Both the position numbers and the translations under genes were made by a program. DNA of 64,000 bases from Planctomycetota bacterium (GTDB taxonomy: Bacteria; Planctomycetota; J058; JAJDCQ01). The DNA lies in contig JAJDCQ010000087.1 in the NCBI GenBank assembly GCA_029260755.1, positions 1 through 64,000 on the forward strand. Reading direction: 5' to 3'. Below, piece after piece: positions 1 through 6,875 of this stretch. Below the pieces are notes generated by a model. It saw only the letters and a list, made by a program, of their open reading frames with translations. It ran no database searches and had not been told where the DNA came from. The first letter of the stretch is position 1, and every line of letters starts with the position of its first letter.

Positions 1-44
1 GGCGAGCTCTTGGGTGCGGTGGTGTTGGGTGGCTTTTCTGCCTT

Positions 45-152
45 ATAACCAGTTATTTCCTAACCCCCTACACCTGACCCCTTCCGTCCGCGTCCGACCT
101 CCGCGTGGCGCCCGCGTCTTTGCGCCTTTGCGCCTTTGCGCGAGATTCCTCA
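45..152. repeat. Remnants of dispersed intergenic repeats at the window start
   Basis: No gene is visible in the first 162 bases. The stretch around 60-85 contains one half of a palindromic element ending in CCTGACCCCTT, the same core seen in the perfect inverted repeat at 58922-58990. Bases 115-147 carry the TTTGCGCCTTTGCGCGAGATT arm that recurs at about 37980-38013 and 43260-43287. Both appear here as single arms, so they are partial copies or the partner arm lies outside the window. Confidence 0.6.
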
Positions 153-162
153 TCATCGCCCC

Positions 163-1380
163 ATGAAGAGAGCCACTCGCCTGACCGCCGCCCTCGCTCT
201 CCCGGCCGTCCTCCTTTCCGCGACCTTCGCGTTCGCCGGCGACGACGACGCGCCCGCGCCGCTCTCGCTCGAGCGGTTCGAGGAGCTGCACGCCGAGCTG
301 CAGCCCGATGGGGTCGAGCCGTGGCAGACGATCCCGTGGGAGCTCGATCTCTTCCGGGCGCGCGCGCTCGCCGTCGAGCGGGGGCAGCCGCTGTTCCTCT
401 GGTCGATGAACGGTCATCCGCTCGGCTGCACCTGAAACAACGGGGTGCTGGACCGGGCGTCCAGCTTCGCCGATCCCGAGGTGATCGCGCTGCTCTCGAG
501 CAAGCTCGTTCCGGTGGCGCTCGACTGCTGGGTGGAGGAGCGGCGCAAGGACGCGCGCGGCGACCTGTACCGCAAGATCGTCTTCCAGCGCGATGGGATG
601 GCCGCCGGCCGGACGACGCAGGGGTTCTATCTGTTCGCGCCCGACGGCGCGCTGATCCGCGGCTGGAACAACCGGGACGTCGGCAAGCTGCGCCGGTACC
701 TCCAGCAGACGGCGGCCGACTACCGCGCCGCGGAGCCCGAGGCGGGGCCGACCGAGGCCCCGAGCGACGACGCCCACGCCCCGGCGCTCCCCGACGGCGG
801 GCTGGTCGTCGATGTCTTCTCCCGCGTCCTCGAGGCGACCTGGCCGCCGGAGGAGGGCCGCTGGTCGAAGCTCTTCCGCGGCTCGACGGGGCGCGACCAT
901 CTCTGGATCGCGCGGGGCGAGGTCGCCGCCCTCGCGCGGGCGGAGCTGCCCGACTCGCTCGTGGATCGGATCGCTCGCTTTCACCTCATGGACAACACCC
1001 GCGGCGAGCCGCCGTTCTGGGGCAAGGCCGAGGTCGTCCGCCGCGAGCTCACCGTGGCGCCTCGCGACGACGCGGCGCCCGGTCAGGTGGCGTTCGCCGT
1101 CTCGGGACGGGTCACCCTCGAGGCGAAGGGTCGGAGCTTCGATGCGGCCGTGCGCGGCGTCGTCGAGGTGATCGACGGGGAGGTGCGCCGCTTCGACCTC
1201 GTCGCCTTCGGCACCTACGAGGGGCACGGCAAGTACACCTCCCCGAGCGCGCCGATCGGCCCGTTCACCTTCGCGGTGGCGTTCACGGTGGCGGACCCCG
1301 AGGCGCCGGCGACGCGGGTGCCGCCCCAGGGGATGAAGCACCGGGGGGCGTACTGGCCGAGGAGCGTCCGCGGGGATTGA
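163..1380 (+). CDS. Secreted thioredoxin-like protein with an in-frame UGA; candidate selenoprotein
   Basis: Reading from ATG 163 gives a Sec signal peptide (about residues 1-26, ending AFAFAG), then an open frame to a UGA at 433-435. The same frame continues without another stop to TGA 1380, 405 residues in all. The UGA is codon 91 in the context Gly-Cys-Thr-UGA-Asn-Asn-Gly, directly after a beta-strand-like stretch (PLFLWSMNGHPLG). That is where thioredoxin-fold proteins carry their redox cysteines. Residues after the UGA (VLDRASSFADPEV, then KLVPVALDCW, then GFYLFAPDGALIRGW) look like the rest of a thioredoxin-like domain, followed by a C-terminal domain of about 200 residues that I do not recognise. 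A perfect 7-bp hairpin starts 11 nt after the UGA (separate entry). I read this as Sec91, forming a Cys89-Thr-Sec91 pair. The alternatives are a nonsense mutation, a sequencing error, or two fragments. No clear ribosome-binding site precedes the start; a TTG at 136 is also in frame but would spoil the signal peptide. Confidence 0.72.
433..465 (+). promoter_or_regulatory. Candidate bacterial SECIS element downstream of in-frame UGA
   Basis: After UGA 433-435 there are 11 nt, then GCTGGAC (447-453), a five-base loop CGGGC (454-458) and GTCCAGC (459-465), which is a perfect 7-bp stem. The loop begins 18 nt after the UGA and has G as its second base. Bacterial SECIS elements generally place a small apical loop with a G among its first two bases about 16-37 nt after the UGA, so the geometry fits. 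SelB recognition is inference. The hairpin could arise by chance in GC-rich DNA, but its placement is specific. Confidence 0.6.
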
Positions 1381-1421
1381 GTCCGTTTCGGAGACCCGTG
1401 CGCCGGCCGGGACCGGCGACG

Positions 1422-1510
1422 CGCAATCCGCGTAATCCGCGTAATCCGCGGTTCGTTCTCTCGAGCACGACCGAAAGGGAACCGCGGATTACGCGGATGA
1501 CGCGGATCGC
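1422..1510. repeat. Inverted repeat, TCCGCG(T/G)AA family, copy 1
   Basis: One arm repeats AATCCGCGT three times and ends CCGCGGTTC; after a spacer of about 20 nt the other arm reads GGGAACCGCGGATTACGCGG. Further copies are at about 16139-16219, 20995-21081 and 58010-58090, all intergenic. The copies keep the arms and vary the loop, which is typical of dispersed palindromic intergenic elements. This copy sits between the convergent ends of the UGA-containing gene and the GFA gene, so it could act as a bidirectional terminator. Confidence 0.85.
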
Positions 1511-1541
1511 AGCAGATCGCGCGGTTGGCCTCCCCGAAGCA

Positions 1542-1982
1542 TCAGTCCGCAGTCCGCCAGTCCGGCTCGATCCGCTCCTCCGTCTTCGCCCGGAAGCAGG
1601 GGATCGTCGCCACCGCCTCGACGAACGGCAGTCGCCGCTCGAAGCTGACGTGGGCCTCCGGCTCCCGGTCGATCGGGCCCTCGAGGCTCGCCACGGTCAC
1701 GTAGGTTCGACCCGGCGCTTCGCCCGCGCGGTAGAGCATCGAGCTGCCGCACGTCCCGCAGAAGCCCCAGCGGACCTCGCGCCGGGACTCGTGCCACCGG
1801 ACCGCGGCCTCGCCGCCGGTGAACGCGAAGCGCTCGTCGGGCACGCTCGTCCAGGTCACGAACGCCGCGCCGTGGCTGCGGCGGCAGCTTTCGCAGTGAC
1901 AGTGCCCGCAGAACTCGGTCGGGAGGGTGATCCGGAAGCGGACGGCGCCGCAGAAACAGCCGCCGGGGACGTCTTCGGGCAT
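1542..1982 (-). CDS. GFA/CENP-V family zinc protein
   Basis: A 146-residue protein of the GFA (glutathione-dependent formaldehyde-activating enzyme/CENP-V) fold, which is close to the usual family length. Zinc-ligand cysteines are visible at C9 and C11 (GGCFCG), C25/C28/C30/C33 (CGHCHCESC) and C75/C78 (FCGTC), the full set for the two zinc sites. Family members are often annotated as S-(hydroxymethyl)glutathione synthase, but substrates of most are unknown and I would not assign one. It starts 10 nt after the stop of the upstream gene (stop at 1993), so the two are probably co-transcribed. Its 3' end faces the UGA-containing gene across a palindromic repeat. Confidence 0.9.
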   Translation of the reverse strand: MPEDVPGGCFCGAVRFRITLPTEFCGHCHCESCRRSHGAAFVTWTSVPDERFAFTGGEAAVRWHESRREVRWGFCGTCGSSMLYRAGEAPGRTYVTVASLEGPIDREPEAHVSFERRLPFVEAVATIPCFRAKTEERIEPDWRTAD

Positions 1983-1992
1983 GGGACCGTTC

Positions 1993-3720
1993 TCAGGGGG
2001 CGCCGAAGAAGCCGAGCTTCGTCGCGTTGCCGAGCATCTTCTGCGTCTTCTTGTCGGCCTCGTAGAAGTCGTAGCCCATCATCACGACGTGGCCGAGGCC
2101 GATCCGCTTGCGGAGCACGACCGCCTTGCCGCGGGTGTCCTTGAGGACCACGATCGCATCCGATGGCGCGTCGTAGCACATCGTCGCGTTCTGGGCGAGC
2201 ATGCCGCCCTTGATCCCGGAGAGGAGCGGGTCGCCCTTCGACTCGGTCACGAGCGCCTGCTTGCCGCTCACGCTCGAGCCGTCGGGCGGCGCCTTGAGCA
2301 GCCCGAGCGTGTCGAGGAAGCCGCTCTTGCTCTTGCTCTCCCCGATGACGATCACGGTCCCGCCCATCTCGACGAAGCCGGTGATCGTGTCCTTGGCCTT
2401 CCTCGCGAGCTCGCGGATCTGCTTGTCGTCGCCCCGCTCGGGCTCCGAGATCACCAGCGCCCGGACGCCTTCGAGGGCGCCGTCGAGGCGTGAGACGAGC
2501 TTCACGTCGGTGTTCGCCGAGACGTCGGTCTCCTTGCCGAGGGCCGCCTTGAGGTAGTCGACCGTCTTCTTGTGCTCGTCGCCCTCGTCGGCGTGCGGCC
2601 CCCAGACGAGGACCTTCCAGCCGAACGGCGCCGCTCCCCCGCTCGCGCGGGGCACGATCGCCCGGAACACGCCGCCGATCGGCAGGACGGGCCCGTCGGG
2701 CATCTTCAGGGCGAGGCCCGCCCTCTCGCTGCTGACGAGCCTCCCGCCGATGACGCTGCCGTCGGCGAGGAGCACGAGCACCGCGTTCGCCTCGCCGTCG
2801 TTCTTCACCTCGACGCCCTCGCCCGCCCCGGGCGTCGAGGCGCCCGGTCCGGTCGGTCCGGCGCCGGCGCCTCCGCCGTCCGCGGCCTCGGTCGCGCTCC
2901 CGTCGGCCGGCTCGTCGCCGCCGCCGTCGCCCCCGGCCGCGTCCTCGTCCTCGCCGTCGGGCGCCTCGCCGAGGATGACCGCCTGGACCTGAGCCGGCAG
3001 AAGCTGCGCGGCGCCGAACGCGCCCTCGACGACGAAGCGGCCCGCGGCGTCCATCCCCTCGATCCGCCCGTCGAGCCAGCTCCCATCGGTCAGCACGATC
3101 CGGTCGCGACCGTCAGGACGGGCCGGCCGCGATCCGGCCGCCTCGAGCGCGGCGGAGTCGCGCACCCACTGTCGGATCTTGCCGCGACGCCAGGAGACCG
3201 GCCCGGCTCCGGCCACCTCGAACCGGATCGTCTCGCCCTCGATCGCCACGAGCCGCCCGCGGAGCCGCTCGCCGCTCGTGAGGAAGATGCGCTCGTTCGA
3301 GCTCGGCAGCTCCGACTTCGGCTCCTCGGCGGGGCCGCGGGTGACGACCCGGATCGCCTGGAGACGCGAGCTCATCCCGGTCGGCTCGACCTGACGGCTG
3401 ACGATCGCGCGAATCTCCTGGAGACCGACGGCGAGCTCGCCCATGTGGTCGGTCACGATCAGCAGCCGCCCGCGCTCGTCGACGCCGTCGACCCGGCCGA
3501 CGAGGCGCTCGGACGAGCGAAGCATCACGAGGCACGTCGCGGGCTCGGGAGCCGCGTCGCCGGGAGCCGGATCGGCGGTTTCGTCGCTGGCGGGCGTCGG
3601 CGTGGCGCCGTCGTCCGCGTAGCCGACCGGGCTCATCGCGAACGAGACCGAGACGACGGCGATCAGGGCGAGCCACGCCCGAAGCGCTCCGCGCTCTCCT
3701 CGTTCGACGCGCTGGCTCAT
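1993..3720 (-). CDS. Secreted four-repeat beta protein with C-terminal GATase1/ThuA-like domain
   Basis: A 575-residue protein with an N-terminal signal peptide or anchor (about residues 14-36). A repeat of about 45 residues occurs four times (roughly 62-110, 143-190, 207-252, 312-360), each with a pattern like LxxGxxLxGRV...V...L..VxAI. I infer small SH3/Lsm-like beta modules. An acidic, Gly/Ala-rich linker separates repeats 3 and 4. The last 200 residues begin KVLVWGPHADEGDEH and include MGGTVIVIGES and GHVVMMGYDFYEAD, resembling the class I glutamine-amidotransferase-like/ThuA fold. No Cys-His-Glu triad is obvious, so a structural or binding role is likelier than amidotransferase activity. 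The start has a GGGAGG ribosome-binding site 6 nt upstream. It probably forms an operon with the GFA gene. Function unknown. Confidence 0.85.
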   Translation of the reverse strand: MSQRVERGERGALRAWLALIAVVSVSFAMSPVGYADDGATPTPASDETADPAPGDAAPEPATCLVMLRSSERLVGRVDGVDERGRLLIVTDHMGELAVGLQEIRAIVSRQVEPTGMSSRLQAIRVVTRGPAEEPKSELPSSNERIFLTSGERLRGRLVAIEGETIRFEVAGAGPVSWRRGKIRQWVRDSAALEAAGSRPARPDGRDRIVLTDGSWLDGRIEGMDAAGRFVVEGAFGAAQLLPAQVQAVILGEAPDGEDEDAAGGDGGGDEPADGSATEAADGGGAGAGPTGPGASTPGAGEGVEVKNDGEANAVLVLLADGSVIGGRLVSSERAGLALKMPDGPVLPIGGVFRAIVPRASGGAAPFGWKVLVWGPHADEGDEHKKTVDYLKAALGKETDVSANTDVKLVSRLDGALEGVRALVISEPERGDDKQIRELARKAKDTITGFVEMGGTVIVIGESKSKSGFLDTLGLLKAPPDGSSVSGKQALVTESKGDPLLSGIKGGMLAQNATMCYDAPSDAIVVLKDTRGKAVVLRKRIGLGHVVMMGYDFYEADKKTQKMLGNATKLGFFGAP

Positions 3721-3808
3721 CCGACCTCCCGTCGACGGGACGCCCCGCCACTCTTCATGTTAGGTGTGCCGCCGAGGTCGCGCAAACCCCGGCGCCCGAT
3801 GAGACGGG

Positions 3809-4528
3809 TCACGGCTCCTCGAGCGCCTGCGCGATCTCGTCGGCCATCGCCTCCACCGCGACCGAGATCGCGGCGACGCGCGCCTCCTCCTCGGCCTCGT
3901 CGTCCTCGTAGATGTTGGCCCAGAGGGCGTAAGGCACGCTCGAGTAGGTGCGGACGAGCAGCTCGCCCCGCTCGTCCCAGAGCGATGCGGTCAGCCCGAC
4001 GACGCCGTTCTCGTGAAGGGGGACGCCGACGAAGATGAGCGGCACGAGGGTGATCAGCACCCGGTAGGCGCCGTTCAGGAACTGATTCTCGTAGTCGAGG
4101 TCGAGGAGGCCCTGAAGCTCGAGTCGACCGGAGCCGACCCGCCGGCGTCGGTCGACGACGTGGAGCGAGGCAGGCATCGCGCGACTGCGGAGGACGTCGG
4201 CGACGAGGTGGCGGACGTCGTCGACCGGCACCTCGACCGACTGCCGGCTCACGCCGATGCTCGGACCGAAGCTCGCGCCGCCGCTCCCGACGCCGATGCC
4301 GAAGCCGACCGACGGGCTGACGTGGGTGACCCGACGCGTCCGGTGGAAGCCGGTCACGACGAGGTCGCGCACCCGTCGGGGCGCCCGCCCGGCGCCGCGG
4401 AGGACCACCTCGGTGGTCGCGTCGCCGACCTCGATCGAGCGGCAGCCGCCCGCGAGGGTCGCGGCCGCGATCGCGACGAGGACGAGGACGAGGGACGGGG
4501 CTCGAGACGATCGGCTCACGGACCGCAT
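3809..4528 (-). CDS. Putative lipoprotein of unknown function
   Basis: A 239-residue protein starting at ATG 4528; a longer reading to 4603 would run into a dispersed repeat. The N-terminus has basic residues, a hydrophobic stretch (about 9-24) and a lipobox LAGGC (Cys about 28), so I infer a lipid-anchored envelope protein. A glycine-rich segment (SVGFGIGVGSGGASFGPSIG, about 70-89) looks like a membrane-inserted or beta-hairpin strand. Near residues 145-165 a segment (RVLITLVPLIFVGVPL) is strongly hydrophobic. The C-terminus is acidic and helical (EDDEAEEEARVAAISVAVE). I recognise no family. The start is separated by about 200 bp, with a repeat and a strong hairpin, from the anti-sigma/ARPP-1 gene upstream. 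Confidence 0.75.
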   Translation of the reverse strand: MRSVSRSSRAPSLVLVLVAIAAATLAGGCRSIEVGDATTEVVLRGAGRAPRRVRDLVVTGFHRTRRVTHVSPSVGFGIGVGSGGASFGPSIGVSRQSVEVPVDDVRHLVADVLRSRAMPASLHVVDRRRRVGSGRLELQGLLDLDYENQFLNGAYRVLITLVPLIFVGVPLHENGVVGLTASLWDERGELLVRTYSSVPYALWANIYEDDEAEEEARVAAISVAVEAMADEIAQALEEP

Positions 4529-4565
4529 CTTCGCGCTTTGACGGGCAGGTTCAAGAGCGAATCCG

Positions 4566-4660
4566 GTGCTGCAGCGATGTCGGCTTCGCCGACGATTCCT
4601 CACGCCAAGGTCGCCAAGGGGCCAGGGTCGCCAAGGGCTCCTGCCGGCTCGGGTGCCGCC
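4566..4660. repeat. Single-arm copy of the GCCAAG intergenic repeat
   Basis: GCAGCGATGTCGGCTTCGCC leads into TTCCTCACGCCAAGG and further GCCAAGG units, ending TCCTGCCGGCTCG. The same leader and arm occur at about 37852-37935 and, diverged, at 20709-20760. No matching right arm is seen here, unlike the full copies. It explains why an open frame could be read upstream of the lipoprotein start. Confidence 0.75.
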
Positions 4661-4671
4661 CGTACACGCCG

Positions 4672-4696
4672 CCGCCCGCGGCCAGGCCGCGGGCGG
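4672..4696 (-). terminator. Strong GC hairpin after the anti-sigma/ARPP-1 gene
   Basis: CCGCCCGCGGCC, one A, then GGCCGCGGGCGG forms a perfect 12-bp stem about 40 nt beyond the stop codon at 4734. There is no U-run, so intrinsic termination is uncertain. Placement between two same-strand genes favours a terminator or mRNA-stabilising hairpin. Confidence 0.45.
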
Positions 4697-4733
4697 AGCG
4701 AACGACGGGGAACGAACGAATCATGCCCGAGCG

Positions 4734-6332
4734 TTAGTAGTCCCGGGCGACGAAGCCCGCGTGGACCACCTTGCCGCGGTGAGTCGCGACGTCGCCGACG
4801 AGCGAGCCGTTGCGCGCGTTGTCGTCGCCGAACGTCATCGCCTGGCCCTTGCCGGACTCGGTGAAGCGCTGCTTCTGGATCGTTTCGACGACCCGGTCGA
4901 CCGCCGTGGCGAGGTCGATCGAGTTGCGGATCCCGAAGCCCTCGGTGCCGGGCACCGACAGCGCGCGCTCGCCAGGGGCGCCGATGCTCGGCCCCGAGAG
5001 AAGCGCCCGCGCGCCGCTGTCGCGATGAACCATGCTCGCCGCGCCCGCCGCGTACGACTGAAGCAGCTTCGGGCCGAGACGCTCGGCCAGGCTCGCGTCG
5101 TCGAAGATGTCGAGGGCGACGATCTCGCCGTCCACGACCGCCGCCATCCCGCGGAGCGTCTTGCCCTCGGGGACGTTCTCCTGGAGCGCGTCCCAGCTCA
5201 GCGCGACCTCGTGAGCCGCGACCGACCGGACCTTGACGCCGTCGGCGAGGGCGAGCGTCGGCACGCGGCTTCCAACCTTCTGATGGTAGCCGCGGACGTT
5301 CTGCTCGATCGAGCCGCCGCCCGAGAGCCGCGCCGCGGCGCGGATGCTCGGGGGCCCCATCGGACCCGCGCTGTGGAACTTGCATCCGACGCAGCTGTCG
5401 AGCCGGTCGGGCTCGCAGCACGTCGTCGGAAGGAAGACGCCCCGCTGCTCGGGCTGGACGAGCGTGTTCCGGACGATGATCTGGTCCTGGCCGCCGCCGC
5501 GCACCACCTCGCCCGAGAGCGCGATGACGGGCTTGCTCGGCCCCTTCTTGCTGCCGAGGCCTCGCCAGCTGCTGCGGTAGACGTCGAGCTCGCCGTCGGA
5601 GATCGCCTCGTCGAGGGTCAGCACGTCGGCGCCGGCCCCCGGGGACGCGCTCGCGTCGGCCGTGATCGGGAAGACCTTGACGCGGTCGTCGCCGATGGGC
5701 GCCGCCACGCTCACGTCCGCCACGAGCTGGCCGACATCGCCGGCCACCCGACGCGTGCGGCGAGCCGCGTTCTCGGCCCGCGCCGCGTTCTCGACGATCT
5801 TGGCGAGGTCCCCACCGTAGGCGACCTCGAGGCCGCTCGCCCGCTGCGGGCTGGGAAGGACGCGATACCCGCCGCCGCTGCTGCCGTAGGAGACCGGCGT
5901 CGCGTCGATGGCCGTGCCGTAGTTGCCGTAGCCGGAGTCGAAGCTGCTGCCGCCGCCGTAGTAGGCGACGCTGCTGCTCTGCGACGGCCGCTCGTTGATG
6001 GCGAGGGTGACGCCGATCGCGCCAATGCCGACGGCGAGCGCGACGCCGGCGGCGACGAAGACCATCGCGATCGCGACGCCGACGTTTCCGGCCACCGTCG
6101 GCGGCCGGTACGCCGCCGCAGCGGCGGCGGCCGGTCGTGAGGCGCGCAGGCGTGACGCCGGCGCCTCGCGCCGCGGAACGCTCCGCGCGAGGAGCCGCCC
6201 GCGGGCGGCCTGGTAGGCGACGGTGCACTCGACGCAGCGGTTGAGGTGACGGCGCACCTCGCTCTGCTGATCGAGCGGCATCGACCGTCGGATGAAGTCC
6301 TGGAACCTGGTCCTGATGACGCGACAGTCCAA
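4734..6332 (-). CDS. Membrane-anchored zinc-finger anti-sigma-like protein fused to an ARPP-1/DUF6569-like domain
   Basis: The start is TTG 6332, preceded by GGGGGAGGG with a 6-nt spacer. This start keeps Cys3, which with His29, Cys33 and Cys36 forms C-X25-H-X3-C-X2-C, the ZAS signature of zinc-binding anti-sigma factors. One transmembrane helix follows at about 83-111. After a variable Gly/Ser/Tyr-rich linker, residues about 228-510 match the ARPP-1 pattern as I know it: LTLDEAISDGEL, LSGEVVRGGGQDQI, then LPTTCCEPDRLDSC. A cysteine-rich loop (CC..C..C, about 300-315) could form disulfides or bind metal. I infer an inside zinc finger that may hold a sigma factor, with the ARPP-1 module outside as sensor. 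No sigma gene is adjacent. The 532-residue length is far above simple anti-sigmas. Confidence 0.8.
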   Translation of the reverse strand: MDCRVIRTRFQDFIRRSMPLDQQSEVRRHLNRCVECTVAYQAARGRLLARSVPRREAPASRLRASRPAAAAAAAYRPPTVAGNVGVAIAMVFVAAGVALAVGIGAIGVTLAINERPSQSSSVAYYGGGSSFDSGYGNYGTAIDATPVSYGSSGGGYRVLPSPQRASGLEVAYGGDLAKIVENAARAENAARRTRRVAGDVGQLVADVSVAAPIGDDRVKVFPITADASASPGAGADVLTLDEAISDGELDVYRSSWRGLGSKKGPSKPVIALSGEVVRGGGQDQIIVRNTLVQPEQRGVFLPTTCCEPDRLDSCVGCKFHSAGPMGPPSIRAAARLSGGGSIEQNVRGYHQKVGSRVPTLALADGVKVRSVAAHEVALSWDALQENVPEGKTLRGMAAVVDGEIVALDIFDDASLAERLGPKLLQSYAAGAASMVHRDSGARALLSGPSIGAPGERALSVPGTEGFGIRNSIDLATAVDRVVETIQKQRFTESGKGQAMTFGDDNARNGSLVGDVATHRGKVVHAGFVARDY

Positions 6333-6812
6333 GGTTGACCCTCCCCCGTTGGACTGGACCACTCGGCAGGGCCCCTGCGCGTCGGCTCGACACACCGTCG
6401 CGGACCCATACCTTTGGAAGGTACTCAGGGGGATGACGTCACGCAAGGAATGCGGGTATCGGAAGAATCGTAAGAGATTCTGTCTATGAGCCTTGCAAGT
6501 CTCAAAACGCAACCGAACACACTTCGCCCGGTTCACGGGACACGCAACCTCACCGATTCCGGCCGCTGGGCGTGAACGTCTTCGCACGAACGGGGAACGA
6601 TCCACAGATTTCACAGATTACACAGATTGAGAGCTGCCGAAGGCGATCATCCCTCGCCGTAGCGCGGAGGCCGTCTCTTCGGCATTGGCGAGGGCTCGGA
6701 CCCGCCCGCGGCAATCTGTGAAATCTGTGAAATCTGTGGATCGCTTCTCCGCGACGGCAATCACGGGCGCGTGTGCCAGAAGCGACGTAGCCTAGCGTCC
6801 CGGGAACGAGAA
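6333..6812. other. Intergenic region with long leader and inverted repeat
   Basis: The part next to the anti-sigma gene (6333-6590) is less GC-rich and probably holds its promoter and leader, but no box is convincing. The remainder holds the CACAGATTT repeat described separately, then ordinary sequence up to the terminator at 6813. No RNA gene or short conserved frame was seen. Confidence 0.5.
6597..6741. repeat. Inverted repeat, CACAGATTT family, copy 1
   Basis: The left arm is TCCACAGATTTCACAGATTA continuing to CACAGATTG (6601-6629). The right arm is CAATCTGTGAAATCTGTGAA continuing to ATCTGTGGA (6712-6741). The loop of about 80 nt contains GCCGAAGGCGATCATCCCTCG, also conserved in the copy at 20530-20668. 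Both copies share flanks (CACGAACGGGGAACGA on the left), so the mobile or conserved unit exceeds the arms. Confidence 0.9.
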
Positions 6813-6837
6813 ACGGCCGCCCCCGAGGGGCGGCCGT
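6813..6837 (-). terminator. Intrinsic terminator of the multi-pass membrane protein gene
   Basis: ACGGCCGCCCC, loop CGA, GGGGCGGCCGT forms a perfect 11-bp stem about 40 nt past the stop at 6876. On the minus strand the stem is followed by TTTCTCG, a short U-rich tail. Confidence 0.75.
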
Positions 6838-6875
6838 CTTCGTGCTTCCACTCGAGTCGGGGCAGGTCGATCGAA

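Noticed and set aside
433..435. UGA read as a sense codon through an altered genetic code
   Set aside because: Many other genes in the window (for example those ending at 28679, 30064 and 56344's neighbour set) stop at TGA with clear boundaries, so UGA is a normal stop in general.
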